Below, piece after piece: positions 16,429 through 28,375 of a stretch of DNA of 64,000 bases. This stretch comes from F1-120-MAGs118 sp013360535. Lineage in GTDB: Bacteria; Planctomycetota; UBA1135; GCA-002686595. The notes below the pieces were generated by a model. That model did no database searches and was not told where the DNA came from. It worked only from the letters and a program-made list of their open reading frames with translations. Position 1 is the stretch's first letter, and each line of letters starts with the position of its first letter. Location of the stretch: assembly GCA_026647215.1 (NCBI GenBank), contig JAPKHC010000004.1, positions 1 to 64,000 of the forward strand, in the 5' to 3' direction. Made by a program: the position numbers and the translations under genes.

Positions 16429-17108
16429 CGGGAGTCTCCGGCCTGCGGGGCGAAGTCCGCGAGCAAGGTCTTGAGGCGCGCGAGCGCGCGTGTGTGCCGC
16501 TGGCGCGCGGTGTCCTCCGAGATGCCGAGCGCGCTCGCGATCTCGCCGAAAGCGAGCCCTTCGTGGTGGCGCAGCAGCACGACGGCGCGCGCGGCCTCAG
16601 GCAGGCTCTCGAGCGCGCGCGCGGCGGCCTGCGCACGCTCCACGCGATCGAGCCGCGCCGAAGGGGCCTCGCCGCGCGCACTCGGCTCGGCCGGACCTCC
16701 GGCGAGCTCGTCGACGTCGAGCGCCTCGAGCTTGCGGGCGCCAAAGTGGTCGCGCAGCACGTTGCTCGCCACCGTGAACACCCACGGCTGCAGCGCGCGC
16801 TCGGGGTCGTAGGTCGCAAGCCCCTTCTGCAGCCGCAGGAACGTCTCCTGCACGAGGTCGTCGACCACGTGCTCGTCGCGCACCATGCGCGCGAGGTAGC
16901 GGTGGATGCGCTCGAAGCTCGCGTCGAAGAGCCGTGCGAGCGCTTGCGGCTCGCGCCGCACGAGCGCCTGCCGCTCGCCGAGCTCGAAACCGAACGACGC
17001 CGGGCGCGCACCGCCCTGCATCGGTCGGCGCGCGCTCGGCGGCTGGGTCTTCGCGTTGCGCTCGTTCACGGGGGCGGCGAGGTCCCCAAGGTACAGAGCG
17101 GCCAGCAT
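16425..17108 (-). CDS. ECF RNA polymerase sigma factor
   Basis: Up to 227 residues. Region 2 is ALARLFDASFERIHRYLARMV followed by DEHVVDDLVQETFLRLQKG (about 58-95), with the -10 recognition helix DDLVQETFLRL intact, and continuing to WVFTVASNVLRDHF. Region 4 is LESLPEAARAVVLLRHHEGLAFGEIASALGISEDTARQRHTRALARLK (about 166-213). The start at 17108 adds about 30 low-complexity residues; an internal ATG at 17021 (MQGGARPASF) is an alternative. It is translationally coupled to the downstream FecR-domain protein, which probably holds it inactive until an envelope signal arrives. Target genes are unknown. Confidence 0.88.
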   Translation of the reverse strand: MLAALYLGDLAAPVNERNAKTQPPSARRPMQGGARPASFGFELGERQALVRREPQALARLFDASFERIHRYLARMVRDEHVVDDLVQETFLRLQKGLATYDPERALQPWVFTVASNVLRDHFGARKLEALDVDELAGGPAEPSARGEAPSARLDRVERAQAAARALESLPEAARAVVLLRHHEGLAFGEIASALGISEDTARQRHTRALARLKTLLADFAPQAGDSR

Positions 17109-17284
17109 GTTCGTTCCGTTCGTCCGGTCATCCTGCGGCCGAGGGGGCTCGCCGGGGCGCGCCCCGCGAGCTTTCGGCTTGCGCAGGACGCTTACGGCAC
17201 GCGGCGCATTTCGTGACGGAGCTTCGTGCCCAGCCGAGAGATCCGTCGTCGTGAGAGCCCCTCGCTAGACTCCAGGGTCCCCGA
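17109..17284. promoter_or_regulatory. Divergent promoter region of sigma factor and membrane protein
   Basis: This 176-bp region separates the minus-strand ECF sigma gene from the plus-strand membrane protein gene and must carry both promoters. ECF sigma genes are usually autoregulated, so a cognate promoter would be expected on the minus strand; no -35/-10 pair could be singled out with confidence. Confidence 0.4.
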
Positions 17285-17860
17285 ATGAGCTCCCCCACGA
17301 CTCCCCCGTCCGGCCCGCGCACTTGGTTCGAGGCCCCGCTCGTCACCGGCCTCGGCGCCACCCTTCCCGCCGGCGTCGCGACGTGGATCTTCGGCGAGGC
17401 GCTGCAGAAGCCGCTCGTCGAACGCATCACGCCCGAGCTCGTCCACCTGCACCAGAGCCTCGCGTCGCGGCTGCAGCTCACCGCTCCGCTCACCATCGGC
17501 GCCGCCCTGATCGCGCTCCTGTGGTTCCGCAGCCTGCCCGACCATTTCGGCCTGCGCGTGCTCGCGAGCACCGCGGTGCTGATGGCGACCACGTGGCTCG
17601 GCAAGACCTTCGCGTTCGGCCTCGCCGCCGGCAATGCCGCTTCCGAAGGTGAATTCGTCGTCGAGAACGGCCGCATCCTGTGGGAAACGAATTCCACGGG
17701 CATGCTCTCGAACGCGCTGAGCGACCACATGTGGACGCACGGCCTCGCGCTGCTCCTGCGCTACTACGTGCTCTATGGCCCCGCGCAGTTCTGGCTGTCG
17801 CTGGGCTGCGGAGCGCTGCTCGGCGGCTACTGGGCCTGGAAGCTCGCGCAGCGCGAGTGA
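17285..17860 (+). CDS. Hypothetical integral membrane protein
   Basis: A 191-residue protein not assigned to a family. Hydrophobic stretches suggest four or five membrane segments: VTGLGATLPAGVATWIFG, LTIGAALIALLWF, VLASTAVLMATTWLGKTFAFGLA, LALLLRYYVLYGPAQFWL and SLGCGALLGGYWAWKLA. Between the third and fourth lies a hydrophilic loop, SEGEFVVENGRILWETNSTGM. There is no transporter or enzyme signature. It diverges from the ECF sigma gene and converges with the DUF1569 gene only 9 bp away. Codon use looks like that of its neighbours. Function unknown. Confidence 0.7.
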   Translation: MSSPTTPPSGPRTWFEAPLVTGLGATLPAGVATWIFGEALQKPLVERITPELVHLHQSLASRLQLTAPLTIGAALIALLWFRSLPDHFGLRVLASTAVLMATTWLGKTFAFGLAAGNAASEGEFVVENGRILWETNSTGMLSNALSDHMWTHGLALLLRYYVLYGPAQFWLSLGCGALLGGYWAWKLAQRE

Positions 17861-17869
17861 CGGACCGCG

Positions 17870-18319
17870 TCAGGCCCCGAACTGCCGCAAGTGGTGGTCG
17901 AGGTGCTTGTGCTGCACGCGGCCCCACTCGTCGCCCGTCAGCTTGCCGATGAAAGCGTGCTCGTGCCGGCCGGCTGCGGCGGGACCTGCGTCGCGGAACT
18001 TGACGATCGCCGCGACGAGCCGCGCCTTCTCACGCTCGAAGTCGTGCGGAGCCGAGAGCACGAGCTCGGGATGCGTCGGCGAGTTCTTGGAGAACGGCTT
18101 CGGTCCGAGCAACCAACCGCGAAAGAGCGGACCGATGAGCTTGGCCGCGAGGTTGCGCCGCAGCACGCGGTCGCCCGTGGAAGCCTCCATCGCATTCGCG
18201 CAGTGCGCCAGCGCCTGCGCGCAGTCCATCTTGCCCCAGCCGCGGGGCGCGTCGCGGCGCAGGGTCTCGATGCGGCGGAGGATGCTGTCGCCCGCAGCAG
18301 GATCGAAGAGCGATTCCAT
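17870..18319 (-). CDS. DUF1569-domain protein
   Basis: A 149-residue protein starting at the ATG at 18319 (MESLFDPAAGDSILRRIETL); the in-frame sequence further upstream is unrelated low complexity. It contains GWGKMDCAQALAHCANAMEAS, NSPTHPELVLSAPHDFEREKARLV and GRHEHAFIGKLTGDEWGRVQHKHLDHHLRQFG. The spaced histidines, with HLDHHLRQF at the end, match the DUF1569/DinB-like four-helix family, in which His residues bind a divalent metal. The biochemical role is unknown, though DinB-like folds often act as thiol-dependent transferases. It is a single gene with no evident operon partner. Confidence 0.8.
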   Translation of the reverse strand: MESLFDPAAGDSILRRIETLRRDAPRGWGKMDCAQALAHCANAMEASTGDRVLRRNLAAKLIGPLFRGWLLGPKPFSKNSPTHPELVLSAPHDFEREKARLVAAIVKFRDAGPAAAGRHEHAFIGKLTGDEWGRVQHKHLDHHLRQFGA

Positions 18320-18548
18320 GGAGCCGGACGATACCGCGCCGCGGCGACTGGAGGTCGGAAATTGGCGCCGCGGCGTTGAAGGTGAGGATTGCGTGACCGC
18401 CCGAAGTTGCGCGGAGGATCCGGTTGAAGTTCGCGCTTCGCGGGGGGACAAGTGGGCCGGGCCTTGACGGGACGCTTGCGGCGGCGAAGCAGCCAGCGGA
18501 CGAGCTCGGTTTCGCTCGCTGCCCGTCGCGGTGTGGATCGACGGAACC

Positions 18549-19691
18549 CTACGGCACGACGACGAACTCGAGCGCGTCGCTCAGGCTCGTGGTCTTGCTC
18601 GAGCCCGGATCGCGATACCAGGCCTGCGCGCAAACGCTCATTCCGGGGAACAGCGGCGTTCCGAGGGCACCGGGGCTCGTCGCGACGAACGCACGCCAGT
18701 CCTGCACGAAGGAGCCGTTGCACGCTCCCGCTGTCCCGCCTGAGCCGAGCAGCGACATGCGCTGGCTCGGTGATTTCACGCACAGGAAGCTCGAACTGTT
18801 CGCTCCCCACGGAGCGATGGCGGCACCCTGCAAGCCGTAGAAGAAGAGTCCCTGTCGCAGGCCTTCGACGCCAGTGGTCGAGAGCACGAACCCGGAAGTG
18901 GCCGCGACGCTCGGAGTGCCGCTCGCTCCGATCGCGGGCACGCAGCCGGCCGTCGAGGTGCCGGCCGTGCAGTACGCGCGCGAGACGCCACCGAGCAGCC
19001 GAACGTTGGAGAAGACCGCGTCGTCCTGACTGAACGAATAGAACGCGATGCGCCCTTCCGTCACCGATGGATGCGTCAGATCAAAGACCTGAACACCATC
19101 GAGACGCACGACCACGCGTCCCGGAGTCAGCTCGAATCGCAGCGTGTAGGTCGTGTCGGGATTCCAGCCCGCGCCGGTCGGCCCCGCGAGCGTCGACACT
19201 CCCAGACCGTCCGTCCCACCCCACAGACCATCGCGCGTGAACGCCCCCGCGACACGCTTGAGCTTCAGCCCCGCCTCGGCGACGTCGTCGTTGATCGCGA
19301 CCGGGTCGCCCCAGTTGAAGGTCTGGGTGCCACGCTTCCAGTCGAGCAACACGAACTCGGTCGGCGAGCGGTGGCTGATGGCGATCCCGACAAAGTCGTC
19401 GTCGCCATTCTGCAGCGCCTGCAGCGAAACCTCGAACGTCGTCGTCGCGGGCAACGTGAACGGGCTCACGACCCAACCCGGCCCGACGACGGAGCTCGTC
19501 GCCGTCTCGTCCATGCGGCAGCTCGTCACGGTCGGGTGGTTCTTCAACCAGCGCTGGTAGGGATCGTCGAGCGTCCACGTGGTCACGTGGAGCTGGCTGA
19601 GGGCCGGCGACGCGAGGGTCGCGATCGTTGCCAGGCGAACGAGCTGGCTGGAGACGCGCGGCGGGAATCGCGGGATGGGAAGGAAGTTCAT
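18549..19691 (-). CDS. Secreted thrombospondin-C-like lectin-fold protein with shared C-terminal domain
   Basis: A 380-residue protein starting at the ATG at 19691; MNFLPIPRFPPRVSSQLVRLATIATLASPALSQ is a signal peptide. Residues about 35-235 resemble the C-terminal lectin-like (L-type, jelly-roll) domain of thrombospondins: NGDDDFVGIAISHRSPTEFV then LLDWKRGTQTFNWG parallels the animal DDDFAG-FGYQ-FYVVMWK-QTYW pattern, and RVVVRLDGVQVFDL with GRIAFYSFSQDDAVFSNV completes a LamG-type fold. Residues 240-380 are the shared four-cysteine domain (YCTAGTSTAGC, FLCVKSPSQR, QAWYRDP). It likely binds a glycan or calcium-dependent ligand outside the cell. A sigma-factor gene diverges from it across 193 bp. 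Confidence 0.8.
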   Translation of the reverse strand: MNFLPIPRFPPRVSSQLVRLATIATLASPALSQLHVTTWTLDDPYQRWLKNHPTVTSCRMDETATSSVVGPGWVVSPFTLPATTTFEVSLQALQNGDDDFVGIAISHRSPTEFVLLDWKRGTQTFNWGDPVAINDDVAEAGLKLKRVAGAFTRDGLWGGTDGLGVSTLAGPTGAGWNPDTTYTLRFELTPGRVVVRLDGVQVFDLTHPSVTEGRIAFYSFSQDDAVFSNVRLLGGVSRAYCTAGTSTAGCVPAIGASGTPSVAATSGFVLSTTGVEGLRQGLFFYGLQGAAIAPWGANSSSFLCVKSPSQRMSLLGSGGTAGACNGSFVQDWRAFVATSPGALGTPLFPGMSVCAQAWYRDPGSSKTTSLSDALEFVVVP

Positions 19692-19774
19692 GGTGAGGAG
19701 TGCCGCCGAGTTCGGGGAGGGACGAGCGCCGAGGTTGGCGCACCCCGCTCTCCAGCGCAATGCCCGGCCTCGCG

Positions 19775-19785
19775 CCGAAAATCCG
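19775..19785. promoter_or_regulatory. A/T-rich upstream motif, copy 4
   Basis: CCGAAAATCCG lies 84 bp upstream of the minus-strand start at 19691 and 100 bp upstream of the sigma-factor ATG at 19885, so it could serve either divergent gene. It belongs to the recurring motif set; function inferred. Confidence 0.35.
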
Positions 19786-19884
19786 TCCAGCTCCTGCGCC
19801 CGAGTCCAGCGGCGCCGGCCGGAGCGGCGGACTCGAGCTTGCCCGGATGCGCGCCCTTCGCGGACAATCCGAGGCCCCCCCACG

Positions 19885-20565
19885 ATGGCGACGAGAGTCA
19901 CGAGCTGGACGCTGATCGATGCGGCGCTCAAGGGCGACGAGCCCGCGCGTGCGCGTTTTGCGCAGGAATACGAGCCCGCGGTGCGCGCGTACTTCCGCGC
20001 GCGCTGGCGTTCGGGCGCGCTCTCGAACGAGATCGACGACGCGGTGCAGGAAGTCTGGCTCGATTGCCTGCGCGACGGCGGAGCCTTGCATCGCTCCGAT
20101 CCGACGCGGCCGTTTCGGCCGTTCCTCGCGGGCGTGGCGCGCAATGTCGCGTTGCGCTTCGAGCAGAAGCGGGCCCAGTTCGCGCTGGCGCAGGTCGACG
20201 CGGAACCGGAGTCCGTGCGCGAGACGCGCGCGAGCCAGGCGCTCGACCGCGCGCTGGCCCAGCGCATCGTGCAAGACGCGAGCGAGCTGCAGCGGGCGCA
20301 GGCCAGCGCGGAAGGCGGAGTGCGGCGACGGCGCGTGGAGTTGCTCGAGCTGCGCTTCGAGCACGGCCTCTCGATCGGCGAGATCGCCGCACGTTGGAGC
20401 GAGGATCCCGCGCGAGTGCACCACCTGTACGCCGACGCGCGCGAGGACTTTCGCGCGGCGCTGCGCAAGGTCGTGAGCGAGCGCACGGGATTGCCGCCGA
20501 GCGACGCGGCGCTCGAACGCGAATGCGACTGGATGCTCGAGGTGCTGCGCAGCGCGCGCGGTTGA
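19885..20565 (+). CDS. ECF-type sigma factor near a Ser/Thr kinase
   Basis: A 226-residue protein starting MATRVTSWTLIDAALKGDEPA. Region 2 includes VRAYFRARWRSGALSNEIDDAVQEVWLDCLRDGG and FRPFLAGVARNVALRFEQKR (about 35-100); region 4 includes LELRFEHGLSIGEIAARWSEDPARVHHLYADAREDFRAALRK (about 155-195). The tail PSDAALERECDWMLEVL also occurs in a paralogue at 28376-29137. It converges with a TPR Ser/Thr kinase gene (7 bp between stops). Several ECF groups in Planctomycetota lack anti-sigma factors and are linked to Ser/Thr kinases that activate them by phosphorylation; that model would fit here but is inferred from proximity. Confidence 0.85.
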   Translation: MATRVTSWTLIDAALKGDEPARARFAQEYEPAVRAYFRARWRSGALSNEIDDAVQEVWLDCLRDGGALHRSDPTRPFRPFLAGVARNVALRFEQKRAQFALAQVDAEPESVRETRASQALDRALAQRIVQDASELQRAQASAEGGVRRRRVELLELRFEHGLSIGEIAARWSEDPARVHHLYADAREDFRAALRKVVSERTGLPPSDAALERECDWMLEVLRSARG

Positions 20566-20572
20566 GTCTCGC

Positions 20573-23536
<2,964 letters not shown>

Positions 23537-23581
23537 TCCCGTGAGGTTACGCGGGTCGCGCGCTGTCGCGAACGCGTCCGT

Positions 23582-25786
23582 TCAAGGCACGACGAAGAAC
23601 TCGATCGCTGCAGTCAGGTTGGTCGTCTTCGGCGCCGGCGGGTCGCGGTACCAGCCCTGCGCGTTGATGCGCTGGCCGGCGGAGAGCGGATTGCCGATCG
23701 CGGTAGGGTGCTGCTGCATGTACGCGCGCCAGTCCTCGGAGAAGGTGGCAGTGCAGTAGCCGAGGAGGCCGCCGGAGTTCTGCACGGTCATGCGCTGGAG
23801 AGGTGGCGCCACGCACAGCCGGCTCGAGCCGAGCCCCCACGGCGAGTCGGCGCGTCCGTTGACGCCGTAGAAGATCAGGCCGGCCTTCTGCGGTTCCGAC
23901 GAGTAGACGACGAGCTGGAAAGGCTGCGTGCCCTGCAGCGAGAACGTCGACGATGTGGCGCCGAAGGCCGGCTGGCAGCCGTTGGTCGAGGTCCCCGCCA
24001 CGCAGTACGACGTGGCGGAGGTGCGCTGCTCGCGCTTGGCGAAGCAGTGGTGCTCTCCCGACCACACTTCCGTGTACTTGAACCCCGGCGGCAGCGCGGG
24101 CACGTTCAGCTGACCGAAGTTGTTGAAGCCCCAGGCGAGCACCTCGCCGTCACTGCGCAGCGCGATCGAGTGCAGCGAACCCGCGGCCATGCTCGTGTAG
24201 CGCAGCCCTGTCGGCAGCGGCGGCACGTTGCACTGCCCGACGCTGTTGTCTCCGAACGCCACGAGCGTTCCGTCGCTGCGCAGCGCGAGCGAGTGGTACA
24301 CGCCGGCGGCAACCTTCGTGTAGCCCAGTCCCGGCGGCAGCGCCGGAACATTGCATTGGCCCGAGTTGTTCGCGCCGAAGGCGAGCAACTGGCCATCGCT
24401 GCGCACCGCGAGCGTGAAGTAGTCCCCGCACGCCTGGTCGACGTAGGACATCCCGCCGGGCAGGGTCGGGACGACGCGCTGACCGAACGTGTTCGAGCCC
24501 CAGGTCGACAGCTGACCGCTGGCGAGCAGCCCGACCGAGTGCGACGCGCCTCCGTCGAGTTTCGCCCAGCTCACGCTGAAGGGGAACTGTGTGCTGGTCT
24601 GCCCCGACGTGCTCAGCCCCCATCCGACGACGTAACGGTTCTCGAGCGCCGCCAGCGAGTGGTTGGCGCCCGAACCGATCCTCGTCACCTTCTCGGCGCC
24701 GAGGCTCGTGCCCCAGGAGAGCTGCGCGCTCGTGTTGAGTCCGGCACCGCGGACGCACGCGTCACTGCGCAAGGCGATCGTGTGCCAGCGTCCGGGCGCC
24801 AGGTCCGAGTAGATCGGGAGAGGCACCTCGCTGTCGTAATAGCCCCACCGGTCGTAGAAGCCGTTGGCGAGCCTCACGCACGACGAATAGCCACCCGCGA
24901 CGAGCCCGACGATGTTCGAGCTCGGCGGCGGATTGGGCGGGCTGGCTTGACCGCCGAGGTTGTGTCCCCAGCCAACCACCGTCCCGTCCGAGCGCAGCGC
25001 GATCGAGTGGTTCTCGCCGGCCGCGACGTCGACGTACGTCATGCCGGGCGGAAGCGCCGGGACCGAGATCTGCCCGTAGTTGTTCTCCCCCCAGCCCACG
25101 ATCGCGCCGTCGCTGCGCAGGGCGAGCGCGTGGTCTTCGCCCGCCGCGATCTTCGTGTACCCCGTGCCCGGCGGGAGGCCGGGCGGGTAGTAGATCGTGT
25201 TGAACTCGCGCCCCCACGAGATGACGCTGCCACCCGTGCGGCGCGCCACGGTGAACTTGTCGCCGGCGACGACCTCGACATAGGACGTGCTCACCGGGAG
25301 CGAAGGCACGTTGCATTCGCCGCCGAGGTTCGTCCCCCAGCAGACGATGAAGCCGTCGCTGCGCAGGGCGGCGTTGTGGGTGCTTCCTGCGTCGAGCTGC
25401 GTGTAGATCATGTTGTACGGCAGCGTCGGAACGTTGGCGTGGTACGCCGCCCCACCCGCGACGACGACCGTGTTGTCCGAGCGCCGCAGGAGCATGTGGC
25501 TGTCGCCGACGTCGACCTCGAGGTAGGTCATGCCGAGCGGAAGCATCGGGGCCACGGGCAGGTTGCTCCCGCCGGTCGCCACCGTGCCGTCGTTGAAGAG
25601 CACCGCGAGGTTGTCCGAGCTGCCCATCGAGACGTGGACGACGCTCGTGGGCAGCGCCGGCAGGTTGAGCTGGCTCTGGCCGTTGTTGCCCCAGCCGACC
25701 ATCGTCGGGAGCGACTGCGCCGCGGCCGGGCCGCACAGCAGCGCGAAGGCAAAGACAGCGGACGAGACGGGAACGGCGGGCTTCAT
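23582..25786 (-). CDS. Secreted RCC1-repeat protein with shared C-terminal domain
   Basis: A 734-residue protein. The ATG at 25786 gives a signal peptide (MKPAVPVSSAVFAFALLCGPAAAQ). Residues about 27-585 hold about 14 RCC1-type repeats of 38-42 residues, consensus LAWGxNxxGQCNVPALPPG-YxxVAAGxxHSLALRSDG, enough for two seven-bladed propellers. Residues 594-734 are the shared four-cysteine domain (YCVAGTSTNGC, QGWYRDPPAPKTTNL). RCC1 folds mediate protein or ligand binding; nothing indicates the nucleotide-exchange role of the eukaryotic prototype. It is divergent from a paralogue with the same layout starting at 25982, across 195 bp, indicating an inverted gene duplication. The Ser/Thr kinase lies 45 bp downstream. 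Confidence 0.88.
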   Translation of the reverse strand: MKPAVPVSSAVFAFALLCGPAAAQSLPTMVGWGNNGQSQLNLPALPTSVVHVSMGSSDNLAVLFNDGTVATGGSNLPVAPMLPLGMTYLEVDVGDSHMLLRRSDNTVVVAGGAAYHANVPTLPYNMIYTQLDAGSTHNAALRSDGFIVCWGTNLGGECNVPSLPVSTSYVEVVAGDKFTVARRTGGSVISWGREFNTIYYPPGLPPGTGYTKIAAGEDHALALRSDGAIVGWGENNYGQISVPALPPGMTYVDVAAGENHSIALRSDGTVVGWGHNLGGQASPPNPPPSSNIVGLVAGGYSSCVRLANGFYDRWGYYDSEVPLPIYSDLAPGRWHTIALRSDACVRGAGLNTSAQLSWGTSLGAEKVTRIGSGANHSLAALENRYVVGWGLSTSGQTSTQFPFSVSWAKLDGGASHSVGLLASGQLSTWGSNTFGQRVVPTLPGGMSYVDQACGDYFTLAVRSDGQLLAFGANNSGQCNVPALPPGLGYTKVAAGVYHSLALRSDGTLVAFGDNSVGQCNVPPLPTGLRYTSMAAGSLHSIALRSDGEVLAWGFNNFGQLNVPALPPGFKYTEVWSGEHHCFAKREQRTSATSYCVAGTSTNGCQPAFGATSSTFSLQGTQPFQLVVYSSEPQKAGLIFYGVNGRADSPWGLGSSRLCVAPPLQRMTVQNSGGLLGYCTATFSEDWRAYMQQHPTAIGNPLSAGQRINAQGWYRDPPAPKTTNLTAAIEFFVVP

Positions 25787-25891
25787 CGGGGCGTGGATCC
25801 TGGGGGGGAGCAAAGCCGGGAGCGCGAGCGCTCAGCCGAGGGGCGACAGGCCGCAGATCCAGCGCGGCGGCGCGGTTCGCGGCGCAATTCC

Positions 25892-25902
25892 CCGTTTTCC
25901 GG
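25892..25902. promoter_or_regulatory. A/T-rich upstream motif, copy 5
   Basis: CCGTTTTCCGG lies between the divergent RCC1 genes, 80 bp before the plus-strand ATG and 106 bp before the minus-strand ATG. It is part of the recurring motif set and could serve both genes. Confidence 0.35.
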
Positions 25903-25981
25903 ACACTTTTGCGATTTCCTCGCTTTTTCGGCCGCGAAAGCGCCTCGGGCTCGGGACTCACGCACCCGAGGACCTCCCCCG

Positions 25982-28297
25982 ATGCCCCACCCCACTTCGC
26001 CCAACTCGTCCAGCCCCCGCTCCCGCCTGTGGCCGACGCCGCAGTCCCAGCCGCGCCCGCGCCCGGACCCGCGTCCGCTCGCGCTCCTCGCGCTCGCGCT
26101 GCTCGCGGCCCGCGCTCCCGCCCAGTCGGGCCAGTCGACGGTCGTCGGCTGGGGCAGCTACGGCTCGGGCCCGCTCAACGTTCCGCTGCAGCTCTCGCCG
26201 ACGACACGCGTCGAGGGCGCGGCCGGCGAGGTGTTCAGCGTCTTCCGGCGCTCGGATGGCAGCGTCGAGGCCTTCGGGCGCAATCAGGCTGGCCAGTGCA
26301 ACGTGCCCGCGCTCCCGACCGGCAGTTCCTATGTCGAGGTCGCGACGGGGCTCAACCACGTCGTCGCGCGCCGCTGGGATGGGACCGTGGTCGCGTGGGG
26401 CGACGCGACGCTCGGACAGCTCGCCGTTCCGGCGCTGCCGCCGGGGACGACCTACGAGCGCGTCGCGGCCGGCTGGGCCCACTCGCTGCTCCTGCGCTCC
26501 GACGGACAGGTGCTCGCGTTCGGCTTCAACACCTCGGGCCAGTGCAACGTGCCGGCCCTGCCGCCGGGCCTCGCCTACGTCGACATCGCCGCGGGCGCCG
26601 CGCACTCGATCGCGCTGCGTTCCGACGGAGCGCTGCTCGCGTGGGGCCGCAACACCGAAGGCCAGTGCAATGTCGTGACCCTGCCGAGCGGCGTGCGCTT
26701 CACTTCGATCGCCTGCGGCGACTACCACACGATGACGGCGGCCTCCGACGGGCTCGCGCGTGGCTGGGGCTACAACTTCGCCGGTTCCTGCAACCTGCCC
26801 GCGCCGCCGAGTGGCACGTCGTACGTGAAGGTGGACGCCGGTTTCGTCAACTCGTTCGGCTTGCTTTCGAACGGAACGATCGTCGGAGCGGGCAGCAGCT
26901 CCCAGCACGGACTGCTCAACATCCCGACGGCGCCCGCGGGCGAGCGCTTCGTCGACCTCGACTGCGGCCCCGACCACGTGCTCGCGCTGCTCTCGAACGG
27001 CACCGCGGTCGCGTGGGGTCGCAGCGACTACGGCCAGACGACGCTCGGGCCGACGCCTGCGGGAACCATCGACCTCGGCGCCGGCGATTCGCACGCGGTC
27101 GCGCTGCTGAGCGACGGGATGATCTTCGCGTGGGGCGACGGGAGTTCGGGCCAGACGAACGTGACGATGATCCCCGCCACGGGCATGTACGTCGAGGTCG
27201 CCGGCGGCGGCAACCACACGCTCGCACGCCGTTCCGATGGCGCCGTGCTCGCCTGGGGCTCGAACAGCTTCGGGCAGCTCAACGTTCCGGCCTTGCCGCC
27301 GGGAACGAGCTACGTCGAGATCGACACGGGCCGGCGCCACTCGCTCGCGCGCCGCAGCGACGGCGTGCTCGTCGCGTTCGGCCAGAATTCCAGCGGCCAG
27401 CTCAACGTTCCGGCCCTGCCGCCGGGCGTCACGTACGTCGAGAGCTGGAGCGCGGCCAACCACGCCTTCGCGCGCCGCTCCGACGGCGTGATCGTGAGCT
27501 GGGGCGACAACGGCTTCGGTCAGGCCAACGTGCCGACGCCTCCGCCCGGAGTCACGTACACGGCCTTCGAAGGTGGCCTCGACCACACGCTCGCGCTGCG
27601 CTCCGACGGCGTGCTCGTCGCGTTCGGGCGCAACAACTTCGGCCAGTGCAACGTGCCGACGCTTCCGTCCGGAATGACGTGGGAGCGCTTCGCCGCCGGC
27701 GACCAGCACAGCGTCGCGCTGCGTTCGGACCGTCTGCTGTTCGCGTGGGGCCGCAACACGGAAGGGCAGTGCAACGTGACGCAGGCCGGCTTCGGCTGGC
27801 GTTACGTCGAGCTCGAGGCCGGCGGCAACTTCGCGCTCGCGCGCCGCGAGTCCTGGGGCGTCGGTCGCAGCTACTGCGCCTCCGGCCTCTCCACGAACGG
27901 CTGCACGCCCGTCATCTCCGCCATCGGCACGCCGAGCGTGAGCGCCGTGTCCGGCCTCCTGCTGCGCATCGGCGGCGTCGAAGGCGGCAAGCTCGGACTC
28001 GTCTACTACGGACTGACCGGACGCGCCGCCGCGCCGTGGGCTCCCGGCAGCTCGAGCGTTCAGTGCGTGCGAGCTCCGGCCCAGCGCCTGCGCCCGCAGA
28101 ACTCCGGCGGCACCGTCGGCGCCTGCGACGGCCTGATCGTCGAGGACCTGCTCGCCTACTTCACCTCCCGTCCCGGCGCCCTCGGCCTCCCGATGGCCGT
28201 GGGACAAGTCATCAACGCCCAAGGCTGGTACCGCGACCCCTCCGCCCCCAGCGGCACCAACCTCTCCAACGCCGTCGAATTCCTGACCGTGCCCTGA
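25982..28297 (+). CDS. Secreted RCC1-repeat protein with shared C-terminal domain (paralogue)
   Basis: A 771-residue protein starting MPHPTSPNSSSPRSRLWP, with a long polar n-region before the hydrophobic export segment LALLALALLAARAPAQS. Residues about 50-625 contain about 14 RCC1-type repeats (GQCNVPALPPG, HSIALRSDGALLAWGRN). Residues 631-771 are the shared domain (YCASGLSTNGC, QCVRAPAQR, QGWYRDPSAPSGTNL). It pairs with the divergent gene ending at 25786: same repeat unit, same repeat number, same tail. The repeats also retain strong nucleotide similarity (recurrent CAGTGCAACGTGCC blocks), so recombination between repeats is possible. A role in surface binding is inferred. Confidence 0.88.
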   Translation: MPHPTSPNSSSPRSRLWPTPQSQPRPRPDPRPLALLALALLAARAPAQSGQSTVVGWGSYGSGPLNVPLQLSPTTRVEGAAGEVFSVFRRSDGSVEAFGRNQAGQCNVPALPTGSSYVEVATGLNHVVARRWDGTVVAWGDATLGQLAVPALPPGTTYERVAAGWAHSLLLRSDGQVLAFGFNTSGQCNVPALPPGLAYVDIAAGAAHSIALRSDGALLAWGRNTEGQCNVVTLPSGVRFTSIACGDYHTMTAASDGLARGWGYNFAGSCNLPAPPSGTSYVKVDAGFVNSFGLLSNGTIVGAGSSSQHGLLNIPTAPAGERFVDLDCGPDHVLALLSNGTAVAWGRSDYGQTTLGPTPAGTIDLGAGDSHAVALLSDGMIFAWGDGSSGQTNVTMIPATGMYVEVAGGGNHTLARRSDGAVLAWGSNSFGQLNVPALPPGTSYVEIDTGRRHSLARRSDGVLVAFGQNSSGQLNVPALPPGVTYVESWSAANHAFARRSDGVIVSWGDNGFGQANVPTPPPGVTYTAFEGGLDHTLALRSDGVLVAFGRNNFGQCNVPTLPSGMTWERFAAGDQHSVALRSDRLLFAWGRNTEGQCNVTQAGFGWRYVELEAGGNFALARRESWGVGRSYCASGLSTNGCTPVISAIGTPSVSAVSGLLLRIGGVEGGKLGLVYYGLTGRAAAPWAPGSSSVQCVRAPAQRLRPQNSGGTVGACDGLIVEDLLAYFTSRPGALGLPMAVGQVINAQGWYRDPSAPSGTNLSNAVEFLTVP

Positions 28298-28375
28298 GCG
28301 CCGCCCTCCGACGCGGCTCCATCGTGAACCGCTCGAGCGCGGCCGCAGTATCGTGCTCCCGCAAGGGCGGAGCAC

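Noticed and set aside
23582..28297. Tandem repeats that could suggest a CRISPR array or satellite
   Set aside because: The repeats are in frame, about 120 bp long and translate into RCC1 units; there are no short direct repeats with unique spacers and no cas genes.
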